From Linnemannia hyalina (taxonomy: Eukaryota; Mortierellomycota; Mortierellomycetes; Mortierellales; Mortierellaceae): a stretch of DNA of 64,000 bases. The stretch spans positions 372,001 to 436,000 of the forward strand of contig JAHRHY010000011.1 in the NCBI GenBank assembly GCA_019671135.1, given 5' to 3'. Of the stretch, positions 36,527-47,400 are shown piece after piece (positions within the stretch are counted from its first letter, which is position 1; every line of letters begins with the position of its first letter). The notes beneath the pieces are model-generated. The model was not told the DNA's origin. It saw only the letters and a list, made by a program, of their open reading frames with translations, and did not search any database. The position numbers were made by a program, and so were the translations under genes.

Positions 36527-37887
36527 TTAAGTGCGCTGGACGGCGCCGTATTGCTGGGTATGTTTAGCAACCAACCCCAGCTGGCGCGCAGCCTGCAACA
36601 CAAAACTAGGATCCCTCAAGAACCCACGTCCAATCGCAATCAGATCCGCCTTCTCCTCCTGCAAGACCTCCTCTGCCTGAACACCACCATTGATCAATCC
36701 GACCGCAACCACATGAAGCCCAGGAACATTCCTCTTGACCTGCTCCGCAAAGGGAACCTGGTACCCGGGGAAGGCCTTGATCTTTTGCTGATATGTGTTT
36801 CCACCGGACGAGACGTGGAAGACATCCACACCAGCGTCCTTGACCCACTTGGCGATCTGAACCGTCTGCTCAATCTCCCAGGAAGGACCCTCCAAATGCT
36901 GGACATAATCCGTCGCGGAAACTCTCAAGATAATGGGCTTCTCGGCAGGGAAGTTTGCACGAACCTCCTTAATAACCTCCAACAAGAACCGAGCCCGGTT
37001 CTCGAGGGACCCTCCGTAGTGATCGGTACGCTTGTTGGAGACGGGGGAGAGGAAGCTGTGGATGAGATATCCGTGGGCGCCATGGATCTCGACGGTGTCC
37101 ATACCGGCGTTGTTGGCCCGGACTGCTGCAGCTCCAAAGGCCTTGACAATGTCTTGGATTTCCTCGACGGTGAGCTCGCGTGGGGGGAAGAGGTCCTTAC
37201 CCCAGGCGAGTTCGCCTGTAGGGCCGACGACGTTCTCGGGCCAGAACTCGTCTTGCTCGTGTTGTGTGTATCCTGCTGTGTCCGATGCCTATAGTTTGTT
37301 TTTTTGATTGGGTATATAAAAGTAAAGGTTAGCTTCCACGTTTTCTTTTGGACTTTGTACTACAGCTTGCACTTGGTTCACATCATTCACTAAAAATTGT
37401 TTACCTTACGACCGGCATGAGCCAACTGGATTCCGATCTTTCCACCCTGAGCATGCACAAAATCCACAATCCGCTTCAACCCATGGACATGCTCATCCCT
37501 ATAAATGCCAATATCTCCAGGAGTAATCCTTCCAAATTCCGTAACAGCCGCAGCCTCCATGATCGTCAACCCAGCACCGTGCAAGCTATAAGCTCCAATG
37601 CTGACAAGATGGAAGTCTGAGACGAAACCGTCCTGGGAGGAATCCATGCACATGGGGGCGACGAGGATCCGGTTGGGGAGGGTTAAGTTCTTGACGGTGA
37701 AGGGCTGGAAGAGGAGTGGGACCTTGAACTCTTCATCGGTGGAGGTCTTGGGAGAGACAAAGGTGCCGGGGGCGATGGGTTGGGCGACGTGGTAGCGTTG
37801 TTGGGGGTATTCGGTGATTAGCTCTGGGATGGCGGCCTTGGAGATGTGGGTGATGGGGGCCACGGTTGAGGACTTGATCGACGGCAT
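36527..37887 (-). CDS. Old yellow enzyme family NADPH:flavin oxidoreductase, YqjM type (copy A)
   Basis: FMN-dependent ene-reductase that uses NAD(P)H to reduce activated C=C bonds, often linked to oxidative or electrophile stress. Two exons, 37887-37405 and 37288-36527, 414 residues. A 60-residue leader with YPQQRYHVAQPIAPG precedes the TIM barrel. Barrel motifs: VAPMCMDSS, KIGIQLAHAGRK, the active-site block EIHGAHGYLIHSFLSP with the paired His, GGSLENRARF, and phosphate-binding AIGRGFLRDPSF. In YqjM the first block is PMCMYS; the Cys is kept here but the Tyr is Asp. It is closely related to the copy at 39570, on the opposite strand, with the intron after the same codon (161). It converges on UGGT, 171 bp away. 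Confidence 0.93.
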
Positions 37888-39569
37888 TTTTTTCTTGGGG
37901 AGAGGGAGGGGGTATAATTGTTGTTGGTTGTTGTTGATGATGATGGTGAAGATAGGATTGAAAGGAAAAAAAAAAAAAAAGGTGGAATGCAAGCGTCCTT
38001 TTAAACAAAAGAAAGAAAAATGAAACCTCCTTTTAGAAATGTGTGTCTATTGTTACAGCCAATGACCACCACAATTACCCCTTCTTTGTTTGTTTGTTTT
38101 AAGCCTTTTCTGTGTTCCCACCAGTGTTACGTTTGGCCGTTCTAAGGGGAATTTTTTTGACTGCTGACAAATGCACAGGGCACCCGTCACATTCAAGGTT
38201 TGGAAATGAACGTCTTGCAAGTGGTTCAATGTACATTTTCGGAGTTGTCTTCAATCAAATGAATCTGGAGAAGAGGGGGTTCCTGGGGTCCACATGGATC
38301 AGGAATGGCTCTTCCCAGGTTGAGGGGATAAACTCCTACCGGCGGGGCCTGGACTCTTTTTTTTTCTTCTTTTCTTTGCTGTACTTTTAGAGGAAGAAAG
38401 AGGGAACTGTCAAGAAGCTGCAGCCATCTTTCCCCTTCTCGAAAATGAAAAAACAAACAAACTTCAGTTGATAGTCGTTCATACCCATGTCGATTTGTAA
38501 TTGATTGCTTGTTGTTCGCTGTCATACCATTCGAAGCTAGCTTGCATTCAAACCGGCGTCTTTGATGCATCGAGTTCGAGGAGATCAACACCTCACGCGT
38601 GGTCCCCTTTTTTTGTTTGTTTGTTTACTGCAAGGGTTTTTTTTCTCTTCAGGGGTAAACAAAACAATCAGCCCATGGATTTGTCATGTCTGTTGTTTTC
38701 ATGACAACACACAGAGAGTGCAGCGTATTCTCGGGCATCATGGTGGTCAACACGCTACAGAAGAAGATATTATTCATGCTTCTAAAAAGGGCAAGAGTCC
38801 AAAGAAAAACTGAATAGGATGGACAAGCGAGGCGTATTCTCGGGTATTATGCAGTTCAAAGTTCAATTGCTAACAGAGGAGGTCGTTTCAATGTGGTTCA
38901 TTGGCTGATAAATGATGCTGTTTGTGGTGTGTCTAAAAGGGCAGCAAAGGAAGGAAAGGAAAGGAAAGTAGAATGGGATGGAATAGAAACAACAGCGAAT
39001 TGAGGGAGGATAGCCCGATAGAAGGAAAAAAAAAGAATTGCCAGCAAGATTAACCTCGGGGTTCTGGAGAACATGGCCGGCCCTGCTAACGGTCAATTGC
39101 CCGATGCAAGGACGGGAAAGAAAGAAACAGAGTAAGGTGCGGGAATAAGTAAGCGAGCGCGAGTTGAGGCTGTTAATAGTTTAATAGTCGGAAAGTGAGC
39201 GAGTGTAGAGGTGTCCAGGGGGACAAGATAAGTTCGAAGGAAATGGCATGTCTTCGATTGAGGAAGAAGAGGATAGAGTGCAGAGAGGAGTTCAATTGCG
39301 ACATTGGACTTCAGTCGAGTTGATTTGTAAGAGTACAAAAGGGTGAGAAAATAGCCTATGGATTCACCCAGCCAATGATATCGTTGTGATTGGACGACCA
39401 TTTCATTCACAAAATCATAAAAGGCTCCATTCCCCCTCTCTTTTTTTTTCTTTTCTTCTTTCTTTCTTCATTCCCACAACAGCAACAAACAACAAGCCAG
39501 AACAACCAGCTCATCTTCATACCCAATCCTTCCTCCCCTTCCAATACACAAACAGAAAAAGATATAACA
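37888..39569. other. Shared upstream region of the divergent old yellow enzyme pair
   Basis: 1.7 kb between two start codons. No supported gene; the longest frames are low in complexity or lack any family feature. Contains a near-perfect pair of 20-bp direct repeats (38723 and 38832) and a CT-rich leader (about 39430-39475) before copy B. Confidence 0.6.
38723..38851 (+). repeat. Pair of 20-bp direct repeats between old yellow enzyme genes
   Basis: GCGTATTCTCGGGCATCATG at 38723-38742 and GCGTATTCTCGGGTATTATG at 38832-38851: 18 of 20 positions agree, 109 bp apart. The pair lies midway between the two start codons and is a candidate shared upstream element. Confidence 0.65.
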
Positions 39570-40934
39570 ATGGTCGTCTCAAACAACATCAACAACAACA
39601 ACACCACCGTCGATATCACCGTGGAAAAGAACACAAGGATCCAATACCCCCAGGAGCGTTACTTCATCGACCAGCCCAATGCCCCCGGCTCATACCTCGG
39701 ACCCATCGATGCCACCAAGCCCAATGCTGACAAGATCCCCCTCGTCTTCCAGCCCTACACCGTCAAGGACTTGACCATCGCCAACCGATTCGTCGTCGCC
39801 CCCATGTGCATGTTCTCCTCGACTGACGGCTTCTTCACCGACTACCACCTCGTCCACCTCGGCTCCTTTGCTACCTTGGGCGCTGGATTGATCTTGGCCG
39901 AGGCCACTGCTGTCGTCCCCGAGGGACGCATCTCCCCCTCTGACACTGGTATCTGGAAGGACGAGCAGATCCCTGGCTTGAAGCGCATTGCCGACTTTAT
40001 CCATGCCCAGGGCAGCAAGTTCGGCATCCAGCTCGCCCATGCTGGCAGAAAGGTATAAAAAGCTTAATTTTGTTTACTTTTTCTTCTGGTCTGAACTGCA
40101 TCATTTCATTTGGAGTCACAACACTAATCTTCCCACCCATCCACCAAACCCATTAATTAATCCACATAGGCATCCGTCAAGGCATACTACGCTGACCTGC
40201 CCGAGTCCGCCTACTGGAAGGACAACGTCGTCGGACCCAGTGGTGGAGCCGATTTCCAATGGGATGCCAACCACCATGTCCCCCGCGAGCTCTCACGTCA
40301 GGATATTGAGGAAACCATCAAGGCTTTTGGAACCGCTGCTGCTCGAGCCCACAAGGCTGGTCTCGACACCGTTGAGATCCACGGCGCTCACGGATACTTG
40401 ATTCACCAGTTCCTTTCCCCCGTTTCCAACCACCGCACCGACAAGTACGGAGGATCGCTCGAGAACCGTGCCCGCTTCTTGCTCGAGGTCATCCGTGAGG
40501 TCCGCGCCAACTTCCCTGCCGAGAAGCCCGTCTTCCTCAGAGTCTCTGCCACCGATTATGTTGAGCACTTGGATGGACCTTCCTGGGAGATTGAGCAGAC
40601 TGTCCAGATTGCAAAGTGGGTCAAGGAGGCCGGTGTTGATGTTTTCCACGTCTCGTCTGGCGGCAACTCGGCCAAGCAAGTCATCAATGCTGGACCCAAC
40701 TACCAGGTTCCCTTTGCAGAGCGAGTCAAGAAGGAGGTCCCTGGTCTTGAGGTTGTTGCTGTTGGTTTGATCACTGGAGGCAAGCAGGCCAATGAGGTCC
40801 TTGAGGAGGAGAAGGCCGACTTGGTTGCCATCGGTCGTGCCTTCTTGAGAAGCCCCAACTTTGTCCTCAATGCTGCATTGGAACTGAACGTCAAGGCCAA
40901 GTTCTCTGCCCAATACGAGCGCGGTCGCATGTAA
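39570..40934 (+). CDS. Old yellow enzyme family NADPH:flavin oxidoreductase, YqjM type (copy B)
   Basis: Paralog of the gene at 36527-37887. Two exons, 39570-40052 and 40170-40934, 415 residues. An Asn-rich start (NNINNNNTT) and YPQERYFIDQPNAPGSYLG lead into the barrel: FVVAPMCMFSSTDGF, GRISPSDTGIWKDEQIPG, FGIQLAHAGRK, then EIHGAHGYLIHQFLSP with the substrate-anchoring His pair, FLRVSATDYV, VFHVSSGGN and AIGRAFLRSPNF. The Cys of the PMCM block is present; the following Tyr of YqjM is Phe here and Asp in copy A, so the two enzymes may differ in substrate range or redox tuning. Intron position and phase are identical to copy A. G+C-rich, heavily C-ending codons in the first exon suggest high expression. 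AATAAA at 41037. Confidence 0.94.
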
Positions 40935-41036
40935 AATCACTACTGGCCTTCACATAGACATGCATTATACCTTCCTAGGGTAATTTTTCTCTCTCCTTTC
41001 ACCTGTACCATACTCATTCCTCCATTGCATATTTAA

Positions 41037-41042
41037 AATAAA
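41037..41042 (+). promoter_or_regulatory. Poly(A) signal AATAAA
   Basis: AATAAA about 100 bp after the stop of old yellow enzyme copy B. Confidence 0.6.
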
Positions 41043-41298
41043 GTAATTCGATATTAAGAAACAAGTTGAATTGTAAAAGCGCGTTAGCACTTTATAGATC
41101 TCGGTACGCATAAGCCCAGCAACGTAGATTCGTAAGGGCGCAGCATAATCATGCAGCAGTTATTTTGTAAAAAAATAGCAAGAGAGAGAGCATAAATATG
41201 CTACTGGTGGCAAAGCAAACTGCTTCTTTTCTGCTACGCTTTGGGCTGTGTCTCTGGTCAGGGGCCTCATCCATGAAAAATTAGCAGCGTGATTTGTC

Positions 41299-41306
41299 TA
41301 TAAAAG
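41299..41306 (+). promoter_or_regulatory. TATA box
   Basis: TATAAAAG, 145 bp before the ATG at 41451 and followed by a pyrimidine-rich tract. Confidence 0.55.
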
Positions 41307-41450
41307 GGGTGAGTTTCCTCCCCACTCCCACACTTTTTTTCTTTCCTCTTTTCTCTTCTTTATCCCTTATCCCCTTCCTCCATTCCCTCCACCTTTCAAA
41401 CCTAGCCCTTTTTATTCTAACCGTTATATTTTTTTCACTTCTCAACTATC

Positions 41451-44400
41451 ATGTTCACGAACCCTTATAATTCGACTCCTCGCGCCACGGAGCTGCAAGC
41501 CCTCGAAGAGTACGCGTTGAATCCCGACAAGCGGTTGGATATCGTCAAAAAGCACCGCAAGTTCTCCAAAGAATACTATCTCTATGGCCTGCGAAAGCTG
41601 TCTCAGAGCCTTCAGGACCCTGCTACGCCACCCACCAAGGAAAAGGTCGATGAGGCGGTCAAGTTCCTCAAAGACGCCGAGGACTCCAAGATCGCCTTCG
41701 GTGGAGACATTCTCAGCCAGTATAAGGCTCAATTCGCGATCCTTGGGTTCGATGTCGACCCCGAATTGCTCACCAAAGAGCTGTCCTTCAATCCCACCTC
41801 GGTCACGCAGCTCGAGACCATCGTCAGTACGTCAGATACTAACACTTCCCAACAACAGCAACAACCGCAGGATATTATCGACACCCTCCCGTCGACCATG
41901 GACCAGCAGAGTTTCAAGACCGAGGTCCTTACCAAGAATGTCGTTGACGAGATGGCCCTCAAAGGAACATGGGGGTCCATCCAGGCAACAGCTTGGCCTC
42001 ACCTTTTATCCCACCCGGACATCGAGGACGTCCTGCTGAACAAGCTGCAGCATGACCGCCTTTTGGCGTTCTTCAAAGACATGGACATCATGTATTCGCC
42101 CAAGAGTCTGCACATCATTGGCAGGGCAGACACCAGCCGCTTGGATGAATTGGTTGTCAAGGTCATACTCAAGCTCTACGACCACAAGCGATTGGATTTC
42201 TCGGAGAATTATAAGGCGTACAAGAATTTGACGAACGCACAACTCGACGTCATCATGCAGGAGACTCCCGGTGTCATGGCCAACGAAGGCTTTATCGGTC
42301 TGCTGGAGAAACGTATCTTGCCTCTCCCGCTGATGGACTCGGCCAAGGTTGAGAAGGGCGAGAGTCATCGGGAGTGGCTGGAACGAATGACTGCATTTGT
42401 TGACTCGCTCCCGTCAAAGTTCAACCGGCACAAGCTGTCTGTTTACTTGATGAGTCTAGAGTTCGATCTCGCCTCGGGCGTTTGGAATCAAGTCAAGTTT
42501 TTGAAGTAAGGAGACCCATCATTACCATTTGCTCGGTGGTTACCAACGCATCCGCCATTCGCTAACATGTCCCATGTTTTTGTGTTTCTAATAGGTATGC
42601 TGCCATTTATCGCAACCACTACGAGTACAACAGCACTACATTGAAAGGAAATGACTATGTCGACATGAGCATCAGAGGACCTTTGCCTCATTGGTCAAAT
42701 GTAAGCAATCACTCATGATGGTAATACGGGTATATATATATCGAGCTTTTACTTTTCCCATGCAGTAAAACTAACGCATACTCATACTTTTCCTCGCGGA
42801 TATTGTAGAGAGTCAAGGTTGCCACAAGAGAGCGCGACACTGAAATCGTGGACGAGTACCTGGAGCACTTTTTGAAGATTGAGAAGTCGACATCAGCCTA
42901 CGAAGCCTACTTCTCGTTGCCGTTCCTCAATGCCCTTCTCGGTCGCGTGATGCTCTTCTCTGGAGACAAAGACGAGAAATGGTAAACAGCGCGCCTTTTG
43001 TTGCTTTTTTTAAGAAAATGCACTTTGTTTAGCGAGGGTCATTAATTAGTACTAACAATATCGTCCGCCTTTGCCTTTTGGATGTCTCTGTAATTCAGGT
43101 CAAAGATGCTGGACGCCCGCGAAAACATCAGCTCACTCACCGACCGAACCATCCTAAAGTTCTCCAGCGACAACCCCAACGTCTTTTTGCCATCAGATCC
43201 CGTTGTCTTCAAGCTGAAGATCAAGAATGCCAACCGTGTCCTGGTTCGCATTTTTGAGGTCAAGACACTGGAGTACCTCCAGCAACACAACGGTCCAGTG
43301 GGCCAAGCTCTGAACTTGGATGGACTGACTCCCAACTGGGAACACAATCTGACATTTGACCATCCGCCCATTGAGATGCATGAGGTTCTGATCGACTTGC
43401 CTGAGCTTGCTGACCGTCGAGGATCGTTTATCATGGATGTCATCTCTGGTGGTGAAAACAGCTCTGTCTACCTCACCAAGGTATCTTATCGATAATTGAC
43501 GCGTGCTTTTCCAGGCGGCTAGATGATATAATATGGTAGACTGACATGAACTGCTTTATGTTATTTAGGGATTCTTTGACTACATAGAGAGACCAAGTGC
43601 GGCGGGTCATGTATTGACCATCATTGACGAGGACCAAAAGAAGATTGATAAGGACGTGTCTGTCTGGTTCAACGGATACTACTACAAGGTAAGTGTTCCT
43701 TGCCGCCTACTCGATAGCAATAGTTATTGTCATCATAAAAAAGAAACATTCTTCAATGCCTGGCATTCACACCATGCAATGTTTTTGACTTTGGTACTAT
43801 AGACGAACGAGAGGGGCGACATTGTGATCCCTTTCCGCCGCAAAGGCGGGGATACCCCGGCGGCTTTCATCTACATCAACCACAAGGAGTTCACAACCCG
43901 CCGACCTTTCTTCCAGCGCCCCGAGTCATACTCAATGACACTGTCGTTCCACATTAACAGCGAATCTCTTGTCGCTGGTTCAACTGCCAAGGTAAGGCAG
44001 CGCCCTTCAAATCTTCCCACCAGGAAAAGCAGCATGTTCAAAGCTAATGCCTGCATCTTTTTTGACCATAGGTCTTGCTCAAGCCAGTCGTGGTTCTCGA
44101 CGGCGTTGATGTGGTTTGCCCAGTCGAGCTGCTTGACCAGGTTACTTTGGAAGTTGCTACCTTTGATACCAACTGTATCGAGGCTATCAACACCGTGTCT
44201 GATTTCAAGATCTACGATGCCGACTGGTCAGAGCACAGCTTCCAGGTTCCTGAGAACCTTGTGTCGGTTGGCTTTACACTCTCGGCGCGCATCAAGGTCC
44301 TTGCCACTGGTGACTTTGTTGAACTATCGGATACCAAGGACATTAAAATCGAACCGTAAGAAATTGTGCCTCGTTATATGTTGTCTTTCTTGGACATGGG

Positions 44401-47400
44401 TCGAACTTTTGGTGTACCGTACGAGTCGCCGACAGAGTGTATTGATTCTCCCCTTTTTTTATTTCTTTGTTCTTTTTTCTTGGATATAGTAACGGAGCCG
44501 ACAAGTCTGTGAATGTTGTTTCTAAGCTCCGCAAGCAAGCGGTTCAAGTTCACGGAGAGATCTACACCTCGCTGAAGAAAACCGAGAGCGGCTACGAGGT
44601 CCATGTCTTTGGAAGGAACGGTAGGCCATCACTGTGAACGACTCTAGTCTCGCTAATTTAGCTTACCCTTGTAGAACGTACGTATTGATGCCTCATTTGT
44701 TTTCATGTGAACTACAATAGGCGAGAAGAGACCCAACATCCCTCTTCAGTTCACACTCACCCACTCGATCTGGGAAGAGTCATTCACCATCTTCTTGCGC
44801 TCGGACGAGAATGGTGTTGCGCACCTTGGACCACTTCTGGACATTGATGAATTGAGCTGCGAACCTACACAAGACGTCTGGGAGCTCCATGAGCTGACTA
44901 TCAGTAATCTCCCGGGTAGTATCCATGCAACTGTGGGCCAGCCCATTCATTTGCCTATGGGCCGCTCGGATGTGAGCTTGGTCCGGACCGTTTCGCTCTT
45001 CAGGCGTTCACCTGAAACTGGCAACGACGAGTAAGTTTATCTCACCTTTTTTTTTCGTACCATGTAACCATGAGTGCCGGTTTAACAAATGGAACTAACA
45101 CGCTGCTGTTATTTTCAATTACTTGTAGATGTCTTCTTGAGGACTGTACTTCGAAGGCCAAGTACGACAACGGTGTTGTGACGATCCGGAACCTCGCTGC
45201 AGGATACTACACCTTCAGGGTCGGGGATCTCATGGAGATCCTGATCACCATCTGCCACCCGCCTACCAAGCCCACCATCGAAGGATTGGGAGAGTTCAAC
45301 ATCGACTCGCAATGGTTGGTCCAGATCCCCGATAGCGCTAAGCACCCGCTCTATGTCCAATCCCCTATCGCTAACGAGGAGACTCGGACGGTCGAGATCC
45401 AGGTCCGCAACTGGACGCCGGATACTAGGGTTCTTATAGTTGCGACAAAGTTCTTGCCACCCAAAATGGCGTATGGGAAGCTTTCTGTAATAGACTTTGA
45501 GAAGTCGTCGTTGAAGGCCAAGGCAGAGCTCACGAAGACTACTTATCGGACTGGACGAGTGTTGGGTGATGAGTATCAGTATATTTTGAACAGGAAGGCA
45601 CAGTCCACTCATTGGGCTGGCAACCTTCTGACTAAGCCCAGCGCGCTTTTGGCGCCATATGTAAGTTTCAAATAATAGTGTTGCATATTATTGCTATGTT
45701 CTTCCCTGCAGGTCCTCCAGTAATTAATTAACTCATTTACTATCCTTCTTCTAGAGCATCGCCGATACGACTATGAAGAATCAATCAATGTCGAACCAGG
45801 ACACGACCAACATGACGGCCAGATCGAACGCGTTCGGAAGCGCAGGAGCAGGAGGACAACGACTCGGTAAGGGAGGTGCTTTTCGTCACCGCAAGATCAT
45901 CCCTCCAGGTTTGCACCCCGTTCTGGGTTTCATGGCGAACCCCAATGTTGTTATCGCCAACTTGGTCCCCGACCAGTCGACCGGTCTTGTCAGTATTTCT
46001 TATGACGCTTTCGGCGAGTGTAACTTCTTGCAAATCTTTGTCAGTGATGCCCACCAGTCTCTTCTGAGGACCTTGGTCGTTCCTGGACTGAGTGACGTCG
46101 AGTACCAGAAGCGCGATCTGTGCTTCAAGAGTGCTTTGGTCCACAACAAGCACTATATTGGTGAACGGACAGGAGTTCAGTTGGATCCCAAGTTGCGTAC
46201 CACCACCATCAGCAGCAGCGGAGTAGCCAGTACATCGGAAACGCACACGATCCAGCTGAGCTCGACCGGAAGCTCGGCCTCGTCAATTCGCGTGATCAAC
46301 TCTGTCAGCCAGGTGTATGACCTGTTGATGACCCTCCTGCAGCATTCCGCACAGGCGACGCTTCGCAAGTTTGGGTTCGTTGTCGAGTGGGACCGCCTCT
46401 CGCTTGCAGACAAGAACGAAAAGTTCTCCAAGTGGACCTGTCATGAGTTGAACTTGTTCTTGTACAAGAAGGATCGCAAGTACTTTGACGATGTCGTCGC
46501 TCCCTTCATCAAGGTAACATATATACTACGAAGGTTTTTATTTCATGGTTCAGAGTTGAACAAATACTAACCACCAACTATTGCTTCCTTTCTTTTTCTT
46601 GAACCACAACAGAACAAGCTGATCAAGTCCTTCGTGGACGACTACTTGATCGGCGTCTCCCTCGAAAAATACACGTCCCTCAAGGAATTCAACCTCCTGA
46701 CGTGTATGGAGAAATGTCTCCTCGCTCAACGCATCCCCCGTCTGAAACCCTCGGTCGCTCAATGGATCCGGAGCAGAGCCGGCAACACTAAAGTCGCGGC
46801 CGATATCAAGCTCTTCCAGACCATCATGAAATCAGGAGCTATTCAAGAGTTGGCCCCAGCTCCTTCTTCGCCAAAGTATTCGCCTACTTCTCCGGGTTAT
46901 TCGCCTACTTCTCCGGGTTATTCGCCTACTTCTCCGAGTTATTCGCCTACTTCTCCGAAGCATAGCCGAGGGTAAGTCGTCTTTTTCACCTCGTCTTGTT
47001 TATGACCAAAAACCACAAAGTACTTTTTTTTCTTTCTGCTCATCAAGCACGATTACCGTATCAACTCTAACGCGTCTGTCTCTCCCCCTCGCCTACTCTC
47101 CCCCCCTTCCTGATCTCTATGATATACTTCAACTTTTTTTTTCCCTCTCTTCTTTAGACGATTCCTCAATTGTGAAATGAGCGTATCCGAGGACGAGGAC
47201 GAAGACGAAGACTCAGACGACTACGAATTCGTGGAAACCGCCGTCAGCGCCGCCGTCCCTCCTCCTCAACCGCAAGCACAGGCACAGTTGCAGCAACAGA
47301 GTTGGGCCGCGGCGCCCCCACCACCTCCTCCTCTTTCTGCCTTGCCTGCCCCGTCTGCACCAGGTTCGTTCGGTTCTTCTGCTTCCAATGCCACTACTAC

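Larger units (their letters stand above)
40935..41450. other. Intergenic region with TATA-type promoter
   Basis: 3' UTR of old yellow enzyme copy B (AATAAA at 41037) and promoter of the giant gene, with a TATA box at 41299 and a CT-rich leader (about 41320-41410). No coding region seen. Confidence 0.65.
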
